64,000 nucleotides of DNA from Pinisolibacter aquiterrae (GTDB lineage: Bacteria > Pseudomonadota > Alphaproteobacteria > Rhizobiales > Ancalomicrobiaceae), in the NCBI RefSeq assembly GCF_019160155.1, contig NZ_JAFNIH010000044.1:1-64000 (forward strand), read 5' to 3'. A program made the translations under genes and the position numbers. A model generated the notes under the pieces. It ran no database searches and had not been told where the DNA came from. It was given only the letters and a program-made list of their open reading frames with translations. This document shows, piece after piece, positions 1-11,674 of this stretch (its first letter is position 1; the number at the start of each line of letters is the position of its first letter).

Positions 1-253
1 AGGAGACGTAGCCGGCGCCGGCCCCGCCGTAGTCGTCGGAGACGGTCACACCGAGGAGGCCGAGCGAGCCCATCTCCTCGAAGATGGCGCGGTCGGTCTT
101 CTCCGCGAGATAGGCCTCGACCACGCGCGGCGCGAGCTTCTCCTGGCAATAGGCGCGGGCCGTGTCGGCGATCAGCCGCTCGTCCTCGGTCAGCTGGTCG
201 GTGAGGAGGAACGGGTCCTCCCATTTGAAGGAGCCACCCTTGGGGTTCGCCAT
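1..253 (-). CDS. gcdH: Glutaryl-CoA dehydrogenase (acyl-CoA dehydrogenase family), 5' part only
   Basis: The N-terminal 84 codons are visible; the gene runs off the left edge. The translation starts MANPKGGSFKWEDPFLL and continues with LTEDERLIADTARAY, a FEEMGSLGLLGVTV stretch and DDYGGAGAGYVS. This matches the alpha-helical N-terminal domain of glutaryl-CoA dehydrogenases, where WEDPFLL..QLTEDER is characteristic. The family oxidatively decarboxylates glutaryl-CoA to crotonyl-CoA with FAD in the cytoplasm, the last committed step of lysine, tryptophan and glutarate breakdown. The start is the ATG at 253, preceded on its own strand by a purine-rich GAGGAAACG. It lies 39 bp downstream of the aldehyde dehydrogenase gene in the same direction, so co-transcription is likely. 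Active-site residues are outside the window. Confidence 0.88.
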   Translation of the reverse strand, partial: MANPKGGSFKWEDPFLLTDQLTEDERLIADTARAYCQEKLAPRVVEAYLAEKTDRAIFEEMGSLGLLGVTVSDDYGGAGAGYVS

Positions 254-292
254 GATCGTTTCCTCTGGTTTCGGGCCGGACGGAGCGCGGTG

Positions 293-1834
293 TCAGCTTT
301 CGACGTCGAACGTCACGCCCTGGGCGAGCGGGAGCGTCAGACCGTAGTTGATGGTGTTGGTGGCGCGGCGCATGTAGGACTTCCAGGCGTCGGACCCGGC
401 CTCGCGGCCGCCGCCGGTCTCCTTCTCGCCGCCGAAGGCGCCGCCGATCTCGGCCCCGGAGGGACCGATGTTGACGTTGGCGATGCCACAGTCGGAGCCG
501 ACCGCGGAGACGAAGAGTTCCGCCTCGCGCAGGTCGTTGGTGAAGATCGACGACGACAGGCCCTGCGGCACGGCGTTGTTGAGCTTCAGGGCGGTCTCGA
601 ACTTGGTGTAGCGCATCACCCAGAGGATCGGCGCGAAGGTCTCCTCGATCACCGGGCCGCTCTGCGACGGCATCTCCACCAGCGCCGGGGCGACGTAGAC
701 GCCGCCCTCACGGCCGGGCACGGTGACGCGGTGGCCGCCGGTGACGGTGCCGCCCGCCTCGCGCGCCGCGTCGAGCGCGCGCTTCATGGCGCGATGGGCC
801 GCCTCGTCGATCAGCGGGCCGACCAGGGTCCCCGGCTCGGAGGGATCGCCGACGGTCACCGAGCCGTAGGCGCGGCGCAGACGCGTCACCAGCGTGTCGT
901 AGATGGAATCGTGGACGAAGAGACGGCGCAGCGAGGTGCAGCGCTGACCGGCGGTGCCGATCGCCGAGAAGGCGATGGCGCGCAGGCCGAGGTCGAGATC
1001 GGCCGAGGGGCAGACGATGGCGGCGTTGTTGCCGCCGAGTTCGAGGATGGCGCGGGCGAAGCGCTTGGCCAGACGCGGCGCCACCGCCCGGCCCATGGCG
1101 GTCGAGCCGGTCGCCGAGAGCACCGCGACGCGGGTGTCGTCGACCAGGATCTCGCCGATCGGCCGGCCGCCGACCAGGACCTCGAGCAGGCCGTCCGGCA
1201 CCTCGCCGCCGGTCGCGCGGTAGCGCTTCACCGCCCGGGCGAAGAGGGCCCCGACGCCGAGCGCGGTCAGCGGGGTCTTCTCCGACGGCTTCCACACCAC
1301 CGAATCGCCGCAGACCAGCGCGAGCGCGGCGTTCCACGACCACACCGCCACGGGGAAGTTGAAGGCCGAGATCACCCCGACCACGCCGATCGGGTGCCAG
1401 GTCTCCATCATCCGGTGCGACGGCCGCTCGGTGGCGATGGTGAGGCCGTAGAGCTGGCGCGACAGGCCGACCGCGAAGTCGCAGATGTCGATCATCTCCT
1501 GAACCTCGCCGAGGCCCTCGGAGACGATCTTTCCGGCCTCGATGGTGACGAGGCGGCCGAGCGCGGCCTTGTGGGCGCGCAGCTCCTCGCCGAGCAGGCG
1601 GACCAGCTCGCCGCGCTTGGGGGCCGGCACGGTGCGCCAGACGCGGAAGGCGGCATCGGCGCGGCCGATCGCGGCCTCCGCCTCCTCCGCCTCGTGCTCG
1701 ATCACGCGGCCGATCTCGGCGCCGTCGATCGCCGAGGCGACGGACAGGGTCCCCATGGTGAAGAGGGCGCGATCGACGCCGAGCGTCGTCAGGAGATCAC
1801 CCGTCTCGGCGGCGAGCGAAGAGGAAGCGGACAT
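293..1834 (-). CDS. ALDH7-family L-aminoadipate-semialdehyde dehydrogenase
   Basis: 513-residue NAD(P)-dependent aldehyde dehydrogenase. The catalytic set is present: Asn159 in SAFNFP, Glu265 in ELGGNN and Cys299 in GTAGQRCTS. The ALDH7 (antiquitin/AmaB/Pcd) signature is the C-terminal stretch EIGGAFGGEKETGGGREAG followed by SDAWKSYMRR. ALDH7 enzymes oxidise alpha-aminoadipate semialdehyde (or piperideine-6-carboxylate) to aminoadipate in lysine catabolism. The downstream gcdH makes that role the natural reading: lysine to aminoadipate to glutaryl-CoA to crotonyl-CoA. The middle enzymes are not in the window. The gene is divergent from a LysR-type regulator 144 bp away. Substrate assignment is by family and context; another semialdehyde is possible. 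Confidence 0.85.
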   Translation of the reverse strand: MSASSSLAAETGDLLTTLGVDRALFTMGTLSVASAIDGAEIGRVIEHEAEEAEAAIGRADAAFRVWRTVPAPKRGELVRLLGEELRAHKAALGRLVTIEAGKIVSEGLGEVQEMIDICDFAVGLSRQLYGLTIATERPSHRMMETWHPIGVVGVISAFNFPVAVWSWNAALALVCGDSVVWKPSEKTPLTALGVGALFARAVKRYRATGGEVPDGLLEVLVGGRPIGEILVDDTRVAVLSATGSTAMGRAVAPRLAKRFARAILELGGNNAAIVCPSADLDLGLRAIAFSAIGTAGQRCTSLRRLFVHDSIYDTLVTRLRRAYGSVTVGDPSEPGTLVGPLIDEAAHRAMKRALDAAREAGGTVTGGHRVTVPGREGGVYVAPALVEMPSQSGPVIEETFAPILWVMRYTKFETALKLNNAVPQGLSSSIFTNDLREAELFVSAVGSDCGIANVNIGPSGAEIGGAFGGEKETGGGREAGSDAWKSYMRRATNTINYGLTLPLAQGVTFDVES

Positions 1835-1943
1835 GGGAACCTCTGGCGATCGGGGTACGACGATGGGACTCGGACGACGATGAACCGGCCGGAGCGCAGG
1901 GTCATGACCATTGCGCTCGACAAACGCGCTCGAAAGCGAGAAG

Positions 1944-1963
1944 TTCTCAAGACATCATGAGAA
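1944..1963. promoter_or_regulatory. Perfect inverted repeat, candidate LysR-type operator
   Basis: TTCTCA (1944-1949) and TGAGAA (1958-1963) form a perfect 6-bp inverted repeat with an 8-bp spacer in the divergent gap between the aldehyde dehydrogenase and the LysR gene, ending 15 bp before the regulator's preferred start. It fits the T-N11-A layout of LysR-family boxes. Assignment to the adjacent regulator is inferred from position. Confidence 0.5.
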
Positions 1964-1978
1964 AAGGGAATGACCGTC

Positions 1979-2929
1979 ATGTTTCGGCGCGGATTCCTGC
2001 CGCCGATCGGCTCGCTCGCCGCTTTCGAATGCGCGGCGCGTCACGAGAGCTTCTCGCGCGCGGCGGAAGAGCTGCATCTCACCCAAGGGGCGATCAGCCG
2101 GCAGATCCGCACGCTCGAGGATCTGATCGGCGTGGCGCTGTTCGACCGGGTCCGGCAGCGGGTGGTGCTGTCGGAAGCCGGGCGGGCCTATCTCGCCGAC
2201 GTGCGCCGGACCCTCGCCGAACTGGGCGAGGCGACGCATCGGGTGATGGGGTTCGCCGGGACGCGGGGCGTGCTGGATCTCGCGGTGTTGCCGACCTTCG
2301 GCGCGCGTTGGCTGGTGCCGCGCCTGCCGCGCTTTCTCGCGGCGCATCCGGAGGTGACGATCAATCTTTCGGCGCGGATCGAACCTTTCGACTTTTCCGC
2401 CGAGCCCTTCGACGCGGCGATCCACGTGGGACAGCCGGCGTGGGCGGGCGGCGTGCTCGAGCATCTGATGGACGAGGAGGTGGTGCCGGTCGCCGATCCC
2501 GGCTTCGCGGCGCGCTTCGCTCTCGTCGAGCCGCGCGATCTCGAGCGCGCGCCGCTCCTCCATCAATCGACCCGGCCAACCGCCTGGGCCGACTGGTTCG
2601 GGGCGATCGGGCACACCACCGACGCGGTGTGGCGGGGGCTGCGGTTCGATCAGTTCTCGATGGTGTCGGAGGCGGCGGTCTGCGGCATGGGGGCGGCGCT
2701 GGTGCCGCGCTTCCTGGTCGAGGAGGAATTGGCGAGCGGGCGGCTGGTCGAAGTCTTCGCGCTGCCGCTCGCCACGCGCTCGGCCTATTACGTGGTGCGG
2801 CCGCAGAGCGAGGGACGCTCGGCGCTGCTCAGAGCGTTCGAGGCGTGGCTGGTGGCGGAGGCGAAGAGCGAGGTGACGCGCGCCGTCACCCGTGCCGACG
2901 AGGTTTCAACCGGGCGCGCATCCGTTTAG
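1979..2929 (+). CDS. LysR-family transcriptional regulator (GcvA-like)
   Basis: About 316 residues. The N-terminal winged helix-turn-helix covers roughly residues 5-65 (PPIGSLAAFECAARHESFS, AAEELHLTQGAISRQIR, LEDLIGVALFDR), followed by a two-lobed effector-binding domain (PTFGARWLVPRLPRF, FDAAIHVG, VSEAAVCGMGAALVPRFLV). These residues are typical of the GcvA branch. I prefer the ATG at 1979 to the one at 1970: the AAGGGA at 1964-1969 lies 9 nt before 1979 but directly abuts 1970. It is divergent from the aldehyde dehydrogenase-gcdH pair and is the likely regulator of that locus, as LysR regulators are for glutarate/lysine genes in other proteobacteria. The effector is unknown. Confidence 0.85.
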   Translation: MFRRGFLPPIGSLAAFECAARHESFSRAAEELHLTQGAISRQIRTLEDLIGVALFDRVRQRVVLSEAGRAYLADVRRTLAELGEATHRVMGFAGTRGVLDLAVLPTFGARWLVPRLPRFLAAHPEVTINLSARIEPFDFSAEPFDAAIHVGQPAWAGGVLEHLMDEEVVPVADPGFAARFALVEPRDLERAPLLHQSTRPTAWADWFGAIGHTTDAVWRGLRFDQFSMVSEAAVCGMGAALVPRFLVEEELASGRLVEVFALPLATRSAYYVVRPQSEGRSALLRAFEAWLVAEAKSEVTRAVTRADEVSTGRASV

Positions 2930-2968
2930 GGTCGTTCGGCCGATCTCGTCTCCGACCCCTCGGGTTCC

Positions 2969-3661
2969 ATGCGCCTCACCCTGCCCTCGGTCCGATCGAT
3001 GATGCGCGGCGCGGCGATCGCGGTGGTGGTCGTCGCGGCGCTGCCGCTCGCCGGGCTGGCGCTGCATTCGTTCGCCCATCCACCGACGCCGCTGATGCTG
3101 TGGCGCATGGCCGAGGGGCGCACGGTGACGCGGGTCTGGACGCCGCTCGAGCGGATCGACCGCGATCTCGTCGTGGCGGTGATCGCCTCGGAAGACAACG
3201 GTTTCTGCGGTCATGCCGGGGTCGATTGGGGCGAGCTGATCGACGTCCTCGACGAGGAGGGCGGGCCGAAGCGCGGCGGTTCGACCCTGACCATGCAGGT
3301 CACCAAGAACCTGCTCCTGTGGAACGGCCGCAGCGTCCTGCGCAAGGGGCTGGAGATCCCGCTCGCCATGCTGGTCGATCTGGTATGGTCGAAGGAGAAG
3401 ATCCTCGAGACCTATTTCAACATCGCCGAATGGGGGCCGACCGGGGAATTCGGCATCGAGGCGGGGGCGCGGCGCGCCTTCGGCAAATCCGCCGCCCGCC
3501 TCTCCGCCCGCGAGGCCGCGCTTCTGACCGCGATGCTGCCCAATCCGCACAGCCGCGACGCCAAACGCCCGAACGCGCGCGTCTCGCACGTCGCCGGGAT
3601 CATCCAGCGGCGCGCGGCGCGGTCTCCGGAACTGGCGGACTGCATCGCGACGGCGAAGTGA
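2969..3661 (+). CDS. mtgA: Monofunctional biosynthetic peptidoglycan transglycosylase
   Basis: 230 residues, the usual length for MtgA. One N-terminal membrane helix (about residues 14-32) anchors a GT51 domain in the periplasm, where it polymerises lipid II into glycan strands. GT51 motifs are clear: SEDNGFCGHAGVDW (catalytic Glu75), RGGSTLTMQVTKNLLL and KEKILETYFNIAEWG. There is no transpeptidase domain, which separates it from class A PBPs. It starts 39 bp after the LysR gene in the same direction and ends 3 bp from the convergent truB stop, leaving no room for an intrinsic terminator. Confidence 0.93.
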   Translation: MRLTLPSVRSMMRGAAIAVVVVAALPLAGLALHSFAHPPTPLMLWRMAEGRTVTRVWTPLERIDRDLVVAVIASEDNGFCGHAGVDWGELIDVLDEEGGPKRGGSTLTMQVTKNLLLWNGRSVLRKGLEIPLAMLVDLVWSKEKILETYFNIAEWGPTGEFGIEAGARRAFGKSAARLSAREAALLTAMLPNPHSRDAKRPNARVSHVAGIIQRRAARSPELADCIATAK

Positions 3662-3664
3662 GGA

Positions 3665-4591
3665 TCACTCCCCGTCGAGCATGAAGACGCGGCGCGGCAT
3701 CAGCTCGCCGCGCGCGACCTCGCCGATGGCGACGAGATCGCCACCACAGGTGGCATAGACCGCGTCCTCGTCGGCGGGGGCGTCGCGGCCGCGCAGAATC
3801 ACCGACTGGCCCCGGCGCAACCGCGCGGCGGCGTCGCGCGAGACCGGGATCTCGGTCACTTCGGCGAGGCCCGCCTCGACGGGCGCCAGGAATTTGCGGA
3901 CCGCGTCGAGTCCACCCTCGGCCGCCGCCGCCTCGAGATCGGCGAGCGGGACCAGATCTTCTTCCTCGAAGGGGCCGACGTGGATCCGGCGCAGGGCGAT
4001 CACATGGCCGCGGGTGCCGAGGCGAAGGCCCATGTCGCGGGCGAGCGCGCGGACATAGGTGCCCTTGCCGCATTCGCATTCGAAGACGGCTGTGTCGGCG
4101 TCGGGGGTCTCGACCAGGACGAGATCGAGGATCTCGATCGGCCGCGCCTCGAGCACCACCTCCTCGCCATCGCGGGCGAGATCGTAGGCACGCTCGCCGT
4201 CGATCTTGATCGCCGAGAACTTGGGCGGCACCTGCATGATCTCGCCGATGAACTCCGGCAGGATCGCCTCGACGGCGGCCCGCGTCGGGCGCACGTCGGA
4301 GCGGGCGACGACCTCGCCCTCGGTGTCGTCGGTCGAGGTCTGGGCGCCCCAGCGCACGGTGAAGCGATAGACCTTGGTGCCGTCCATGACGAAAGAGACC
4401 GTCTTGGTCGCCTCGCCGAAGGCGATCGGCAGCATCCCCGAGGCGAGCGGATCGAGGGTGCCGGCGTGACCGCACTTGTTGGCGTGGAACAGACGCTTCA
4501 GACGCGCCACCGCCTGGGTGGACGTCACCTCGCGCGGCTTGTCGAGCACGATCCAGCCGTTGACGTCGTCGAACTTCTTCCTGCGGGCCAT
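3665..4591 (-). CDS. truB: tRNA pseudouridine(55) synthase
   Basis: 308 residues. TruB isomerises U55 in the T-loop of most tRNAs. The catalytic motif GHAGTLDPLASG (Asp47) is intact, and the N-terminal GWIVLDKPREVTSTQAV is the conserved TruB motif I. The C-terminal region (about residues 235-308) looks like the PUA-type RNA-binding tail. It is the last gene of the leftward rimP-nusA-ylxR-infB-(YcxB)-rbfA-truB cluster, 54 bp after rbfA, the standard alphaproteobacterial order. Confidence 0.96.
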   Translation of the reverse strand: MARRKKFDDVNGWIVLDKPREVTSTQAVARLKRLFHANKCGHAGTLDPLASGMLPIAFGEATKTVSFVMDGTKVYRFTVRWGAQTSTDDTEGEVVARSDVRPTRAAVEAILPEFIGEIMQVPPKFSAIKIDGERAYDLARDGEEVVLEARPIEILDLVLVETPDADTAVFECECGKGTYVRALARDMGLRLGTRGHVIALRRIHVGPFEEEDLVPLADLEAAAAEGGLDAVRKFLAPVEAGLAEVTEIPVSRDAAARLRRGQSVILRGRDAPADEDAVYATCGGDLVAIGEVARGELMPRRVFMLDGE

Positions 4592-4645
4592 GCGGGCATG
4601 CCTTCGTCGCTGCGAATGTCGGAATGGAGGAGAGCGCGGCCCGCG

Positions 4646-5041
4646 TCAGTCGTCGTCGCGGGGCTCGAGATCCTGGACGACCTCGGGACGATGCAGCATC
4701 TGGCTGATCTGATCGTCGTCGTCGTAGCGAGTGTCGATCTTGAAGCGGATGTCGGGAGCGAACTTCAGGTTCACCCGCCGCGCGATCTGACCACGGAACC
4801 ATTTGCGAGAGCGTTCCAGCCCGGCCATGACCTTGGGCACGTCGCGGCCGCCGAGCGGCATCACCAGCGCGGTGGCGTTCTTCAGATCCGGCGACATGCG
4901 CACCTCGGCGACCGAGATGATGACGCCATCGAGGTCCGGGTCGGAGATCTGGCCGCGCGAGAGGATCTCGGCGAGGGCGTGGCGGATGATTTCGCCGACG
5001 CGGAGCTGGCGCTGCGACGGCCCCTTCTCAGGCGCGTTCAT
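4646..5041 (-). CDS. rbfA: 30S ribosome-binding factor A
   Basis: 131 residues. RbfA is a cold-shock and late 30S-maturation factor with a KH-type fold that binds near the 5' end of 16S rRNA. Family features include RQLRVGEIIRHALAEILSRG at the N-terminus, the VRMSPDLKNATALVMPL core, and FAPDIRFKIDTRYDDDDQI near the C-terminus. The gene starts inside the upstream YcxB-like gene with a 14-bp overlap, implying translational coupling, and is followed by truB. Confidence 0.95.
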   Translation of the reverse strand: MNAPEKGPSQRQLRVGEIIRHALAEILSRGQISDPDLDGVIISVAEVRMSPDLKNATALVMPLGGRDVPKVMAGLERSRKWFRGQIARRVNLKFAPDIRFKIDTRYDDDDQISQMLHRPEVVQDLEPRDDD

Positions 5042-5594
5042 GGGGAATTCCTTTCGGCAGTCGGGCGAGCACGGTCTTCTCGATCTTGCCGAAGGCGGCC
5101 GGCGTCGCGAAGGCGGCGCGCGGGATCGGCAGGCCCTGGTTCGGGCCGACGGCGAGCATCAGGCGCTCGGGCGAGACGATCAGTCGGGTCACCGCCGCCC
5201 AGGGGAAGCGCCAGTCGAAGCCGGAGCCGTCGACGGCGCGCATGCGCACCTCCTCGTGATCGAGGATCACCTCGACCTCCTTGTCGGCGAGCGGCATGCG
5301 CTTCCAGCCGAAGCGGGCGCCGAGCCCGCTCAGGTGATGGCGGAACAGCATGCCGACGGAGAAGATCGCCAGAAAGGCGATCATCGGCCACCACTTGCGA
5401 TCACCGGAGAGGACCTCCGACAGGAGCGAGCGAGCGGGATCGGCATCGGAGCGGACCCAGGCCATCACGAAGACCATCAGCGACAGCGAGGCGATCATCG
5501 TCACGATGCGAAAATGCAGGGGCCGGCGGGCGACGACGGTCGACAACTCGATCCAGTCGGCGCGCGACAGGCGGAAGCGGAAGGATTGCGACAT
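5028..5594 (-). CDS. YcxB-like membrane protein of unknown function
   Basis: 188 residues. Two hydrophobic segments (about residues 27-46 and 68-85) are followed by a soluble C-terminal half with VEVILDHEEVRMRA, FDWRFPWAAVTRLIVSPERL and a GLPIPRAAF stretch. That layout, two membrane helices and then a small PH-like beta domain, is that of the YcxB C-terminal-domain family, which has no known function. It sits between infB and rbfA, where many relatives have nothing, and overlaps rbfA by 14 bp. Its link to translation genes is positional only. Confidence 0.7.
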   Translation of the reverse strand: MSQSFRFRLSRADWIELSTVVARRPLHFRIVTMIASLSLMVFVMAWVRSDADPARSLLSEVLSGDRKWWPMIAFLAIFSVGMLFRHHLSGLGARFGWKRMPLADKEVEVILDHEEVRMRAVDGSGFDWRFPWAAVTRLIVSPERLMLAVGPNQGLPIPRAAFATPAAFGKIEKTVLARLPKGIPHERA

Positions 5595-5640
5595 GACGTT
5601 TCCTCGGACGGGGATCGGACCCGACGGGGGCTGAACGAAC

Positions 5641-5669
5641 GGGGGCGACGTCGAGACGACGCCGCCCCC
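5641..5669 (-). terminator. Hairpin downstream of infB, candidate terminator/attenuator
   Basis: GGGGGCG-A-CGTCG, loop AGA, then CGACG-C-CGCCCCC: a 7+5-bp stem with one A/C mismatch, 19 bp after the infB stop on the minus strand. On that strand it is followed by GTTCGTTC rather than a clean T tract, so it may only attenuate read-through into the YcxB-like gene and rbfA-truB. Confidence 0.5.
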
Positions 5670-5688
5670 GGATCACGGGACGACCCGA

Positions 5689-8454
<2,766 letters not shown>

Positions 8455-8461
8455 GTGCCCG

Positions 8462-9217
8462 TCATTCCTGCGGCTGGATGCCGCTCGTCGCAGCGTGTTC
8501 GTCGATCCTCGGTTCCGCGTCTCCCTCACCCCGACGGGTGATTTCGCCACGATACCGGCCGAGCGCACTCGCGCGCTCGATGAAGATTTCGGCTGCTCGT
8601 CCAGAAAGCAGCGCAGCATGTATCACATTCGACCGCCCCAATGCCAAATCCAATTGAGGCCCGGTGAAGATTCGGACGACCGGACATCCGATTTCCCCTC
8701 CGAAGCGACGTTTGAGCGCCGCCGTCAACTTCGATACGCCGTCCGCGCCGGCTTCCGCCGCGTGGACGATGCCGCCGAGGCGCTCACGCGCCACCGCGGC
8801 TTCCACCTTGGCGAAGCCGATCACGATCTGCCCCGCCTTGCGCGCGAGACCCAGGGTTCCGAGCGCATAGTCCGTCATCAGGCGATCGATCAGGTCGGGA
8901 AGACCGGGATCGACCGTGACCCGAGCCCGAAGGCTGCGAGCGAACATCTTCTTGGCGACGGCCGTCTCGACCGCCGCGCGCGTCGCTTCCACCCAGACGC
9001 CGCGACCGGGAAGGTTCCGCTTCAGATCCGGCACCACCGAACCGTCGGGGGCCGCCACGAAGCGGATCAGATCCGCGATCGGCATCACCTCGCGCGAGAC
9101 GATGCAACGCCTGGAAACGTCGCCCTTGCGGGGCGGACGCTCCTCGTATTCGACCGGCTCGTCGGTCGGCGCGACGCCGTCCGGCGCCTCCGCCGGAGCT
9201 GGGGTGTCAGTCGACAC
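8462..9217 (-). CDS. YlxR-type RNA-binding protein fused to an L7Ae-like domain
   Basis: 251 residues. Residues about 34-110 are a YlxR (DUF448) domain: [21 protein letters not shown] and the hallmark LPGRGVWV. Residues about 120-215 resemble the L7Ae/L30e/YlxQ fold: [20 protein letters not shown] and the later [19 protein letters not shown]. In Bacillus the YlxR and YlxQ proteins are separate neighbours; the joined form is common in alphaproteobacteria. Both folds bind RNA and the gene always travels with nusA-infB. It overlaps the end of nusA by 11 bp and is 7 bp from infB. Exact function is unproven. Confidence 0.87.
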   Translation of the reverse strand: MSTDTPAPAEAPDGVAPTDEPVEYEERPPRKGDVSRRCIVSREVMPIADLIRFVAAPDGSVVPDLKRNLPGRGVWVEATRAAVETAVAKKMFARSLRARVTVDPGLPDLIDRLMTDYALGTLGLARKAGQIVIGFAKVEAAVARERLGGIVHAAEAGADGVSKLTAALKRRFGGEIGCPVVRIFTGPQLDLALGRSNVIHAALLSGRAAEIFIERASALGRYRGEITRRGEGDAEPRIDEHAATSGIQPQE

Positions 9218-10805
9218 TCTCCGCCTCGCCTTCCGCCACGTCCTCGGAACCGGCCACCGGGGCTTCGATCCAGCCGGCGGCGACGCGCGCCGCCATGACG
9301 ATCGCCTCGGCCTCGGCCCGCGACAGTTCGAAACCGTCGAGGATGCCGGCGTGCTTCTCGGTCTCGCCGTTCTTGCGCTCCGACCAGCCGACGAGATCGT
9401 CGGTGGCGCAGCCGGCGAGATCCTCGACCGTCTTCAACCCGTCCTTGCCGAGGGCGACCATCATCGCCGTGGTCACGCCCGGCACCGAGCGCAGCGCGTC
9501 CTCGACGCCGAGTTCCTTGCGCTCGGCGTCCTGCTCGGCCTCGATGGCCTCGAGCCAGGAATTGGCGCGGCTCTGGATCTCTTCCGCCGTCTCCTCGTCG
9601 AAGCCCTCGATGCGGGCGATCTCGTCGACGCCGACGTAGGCGATCTCCTCGACCGTCGAGAAGCCCTCGGTGGCGAGCAGCTGGGCGACGACCTCGTCGA
9701 CGTCGAGCGCCTGCATGAAGAGGGCGGTGCGCTCGGCGAATTCCTTCTGACGGCGCTCCGATTCCTCGGCCTCGGTCATGATGTCGATGTCCCAGCCGGT
9801 GAGCTGGGAGGCCAGACGCACGTTCTGACCGCGACGGCCGATGGCGAGCGACAGCTGATCGTCGGGCACCACCACCTCGATGCGGCCGGCGTCCTCGTCG
9901 AGCACGACCTTGGAGACCTCGGCCGGCTGGAGGGCGTTGACGATGAAGGTGGCCGGGTCGTTCGACCAGGGGATGATGTCGATCTTCTCGCCCTGCAGCT
10001 CCTGCACCACCGCCTGGACGCGGCTGCCGCGCATGCCGACGCAGGCGCCGACCGGATCGATCGACGAATCGCGCGAGATCACGGCGATCTTGGCGCGCGA
10101 GCCGGGGTCGCGGGCGACCGACTTCACCTCGATGATGCCGTCGTAGATCTCCGGCACTTCCTGGGCGAAGAGCTTGGCCATGAACTGGGGATGGGTGCGC
10201 GACAGGAAGATCTGCGGGCCACGCTGCTCGCGGCGGACGTCGTAGACGTAGGCGCGGACGCGGTCGGCGTTGCGGAAGGCCTCGCGCGGGATCAGCTCGT
10301 CGCGGCGGATGATCGCCTCGCCACGGCCGAGATCGACGATCACGTTGCCGTATTCGATGCGCTTGACGGTGCCGTTGACGATCTCGCCGATGCGGTCCTT
10401 GAACTCGTCGAACTGACGGTCGCGCTCGGCCTCGCGCACCTTCTGGACGATGACCTGCTTGGCCGACTGGGCGGCGATGCGGCCGAAGTCCATGGGCGGC
10501 AGCGGTTCGCCGATGAAGTCGCCGACCTGGGCGTCCGGGTTGCGCAGACGGGCGTCGGCGAGCGGGATCTCGATCGCCGGGTTCTGGAAGTCCTCGACCA
10601 CCTGGAGCAGGCGCTGCAGCTTGATCTCGCCGGTCTTCGGGTTGATCTCGGCGCGGACCTCCGTCTCCGATCCGTAGCGGGAGCGGGCGGCCTTCTGAAT
10701 GGCGTCCTCCATCGCGGCGAGCACGATCCGCCGATCGATCACCTTCTCGCGGGCGACCGCGTCGGCGATCTGGAGGAGTTCCAATCTGTTGGCGCTGACT
10801 GCCAT
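9207..10805 (-). CDS. nusA: Transcription termination/antitermination factor NusA
   Basis: 532 residues. NusA binds RNA polymerase and controls pausing, termination and antitermination. Domain order: N-terminal RNAP-binding domain (about 1-125), S1 (about 139-203, [19 protein letters not shown]), two KH domains (about 230-370, including [12 protein letters not shown] and [13 protein letters not shown]), and two C-terminal helix-hairpin-helix repeats (about 375-500, [17 protein letters not shown] and [18 protein letters not shown]). The tail is very acidic. The ATG at 10805 follows a GAGGGAGA ribosome-binding site. It lies 63 bp downstream of rimP and overlaps ylxR by 11 bp. Confidence 0.97.
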   Translation of the reverse strand: MAVSANRLELLQIADAVAREKVIDRRIVLAAMEDAIQKAARSRYGSETEVRAEINPKTGEIKLQRLLQVVEDFQNPAIEIPLADARLRNPDAQVGDFIGEPLPPMDFGRIAAQSAKQVIVQKVREAERDRQFDEFKDRIGEIVNGTVKRIEYGNVIVDLGRGEAIIRRDELIPREAFRNADRVRAYVYDVRREQRGPQIFLSRTHPQFMAKLFAQEVPEIYDGIIEVKSVARDPGSRAKIAVISRDSSIDPVGACVGMRGSRVQAVVQELQGEKIDIIPWSNDPATFIVNALQPAEVSKVVLDEDAGRIEVVVPDDQLSLAIGRRGQNVRLASQLTGWDIDIMTEAEESERRQKEFAERTALFMQALDVDEVVAQLLATEGFSTVEEIAYVGVDEIARIEGFDEETAEEIQSRANSWLEAIEAEQDAERKELGVEDALRSVPGVTTAMMVALGKDGLKTVEDLAGCATDDLVGWSERKNGETEKHAGILDGFELSRAEAEAIVMAARVAAGWIEAPVAGSEDVAEGEAESVD

Positions 10806-10868
10806 CGTCTTCTCCCTCGAGGTCCTCGCAAACCGCTCCGCTGGCGGCCGGCCTCGTGACGTCTGCCT

Positions 10869-11561
10869 TCAGTGGACGGAGCGAGCGTCCGTCTCGTCTT
10901 CCTCGACCTCGGCCGGATCTTCGGCCAGGGCCTTCTTCGCCGCCTTGAAGGAGGCGGCGATGAGATCGTCGGTCATGATCAGCCGCGCCTCGGCGAGAAG
11001 CGCGAAGGGCAGCCACACCGTGTCGGGCGTGTCCGCCGGCACGTCCTCGAGACGCAGGCCGAAGGTCTCGTCGGTGACGCCGACCAGGATGCCCCGGAAG
11101 CGGCGGCGGCCGTCGTGGCCCTCGCTCAGCTCGATCTTGGCGACGTGGCCGGCGGCGCGATCGAAATCGGAGCGACGCACCAGCGGCCGGTCGATGCCGG
11201 GTGAGGAGACCTCGAGATGATAGGCGCGATCGACCGGGTCCTCGGCGTCGAGCACCGGCGCGACGTTGCGCGAGATCTCCTCGCAGTCGACGACGCCGAT
11301 GGTGCCGTCGGGACGCTCGGCCATGATCTGGACCGTGAATCCGTTGCGACCCGACGTCTTCACCCGAACCAGCCGAAACCCGAGATCCTCGATCACGGGT
11401 TCGACGAGCGCCGCGATGCGGGCATCGAGGCCGGTCTCGGCGATCAGGCGGGGTTCGTTTCGTGTCGTCAGGGTCGTGGTTCCCGATGGTGTGGAGCGTC
11501 GCTTCGTCGGCGAAAGAGGTTCGAGGCCAACAGCGAAAGAGCGGGTCCCGGAGGGGCCCAC
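10869..11561 (-). CDS. rimP: Ribosome maturation factor RimP
   Basis: About 230 residues with this start; RimP helps assemble the 30S subunit. Recognisable blocks are [54 protein letters not shown] and [20 protein letters not shown]. Homology proper begins at the LIAETG block, about 30 residues into this call, so the true start is uncertain. I used the GTG at 11561. A TTG at 11639 also keeps the frame, but it falls inside the predicted -35 element and cannot be in the transcript. It heads the rimP-nusA-ylxR-infB operon. Confidence 0.88.
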   Translation of the reverse strand: MGPSGTRSFAVGLEPLSPTKRRSTPSGTTTLTTRNEPRLIAETGLDARIAALVEPVIEDLGFRLVRVKTSGRNGFTVQIMAERPDGTIGVVDCEEISRNVAPVLDAEDPVDRAYHLEVSSPGIDRPLVRRSDFDRAAGHVAKIELSEGHDGRRRFRGILVGVTDETFGLRLEDVPADTPDTVWLPFALLAEARLIMTDDLIAASFKAAKKALAEDPAEVEEDETDARSVH

Positions 11562-11609
11562 TCTCGTTTCGTCGATGAGGACGATCTGAGAATTTCGTGC
11601 TTGGCGCGC

Positions 11610-11639
11610 TTTATACAGCCGAAAGACGGAGCCGCGCAA
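11610..11639 (-). promoter_or_regulatory. Sigma70-type promoter of the rimP-nusA-infB operon
   Basis: On the minus strand, TTGCGC (11634-11639) and TATAAA (11610-11615) are separated by 18 bp. It is a conspicuous TATAAA in a GC-rich stretch, in the 113-bp gap between trmB and rimP, and would start transcription near 11603, upstream of the chosen rimP start. Confidence 0.6.
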
Positions 11640-11674
11640 GCTCTTTCGGGCTCGCGCCGCGCGACGAGGCCCCG

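Noticed and set aside
290-1960. Long open frame antisense to the aldehyde dehydrogenase, and many similar long antisense frames (for example 5845-8541 and 27107-32083)
   Set aside because: Their translations are Arg/Ala/Gly/Asp-rich low-complexity mirror images with no domains. They arise because stop codons are rare in GC-rich DNA; the opposite strand carries clear conserved proteins.
8455-8619. 55-codon N-terminal extension of infB
   Set aside because: It lies entirely within the ylxR coding region and the conserved IF-2 N-terminus begins at the ATG at 8454.
11562-11639. Longer rimP with a TTG start at 11639
   Set aside because: The TTG coincides with the predicted -35 element of the operon promoter, and the added residues have no RimP similarity.
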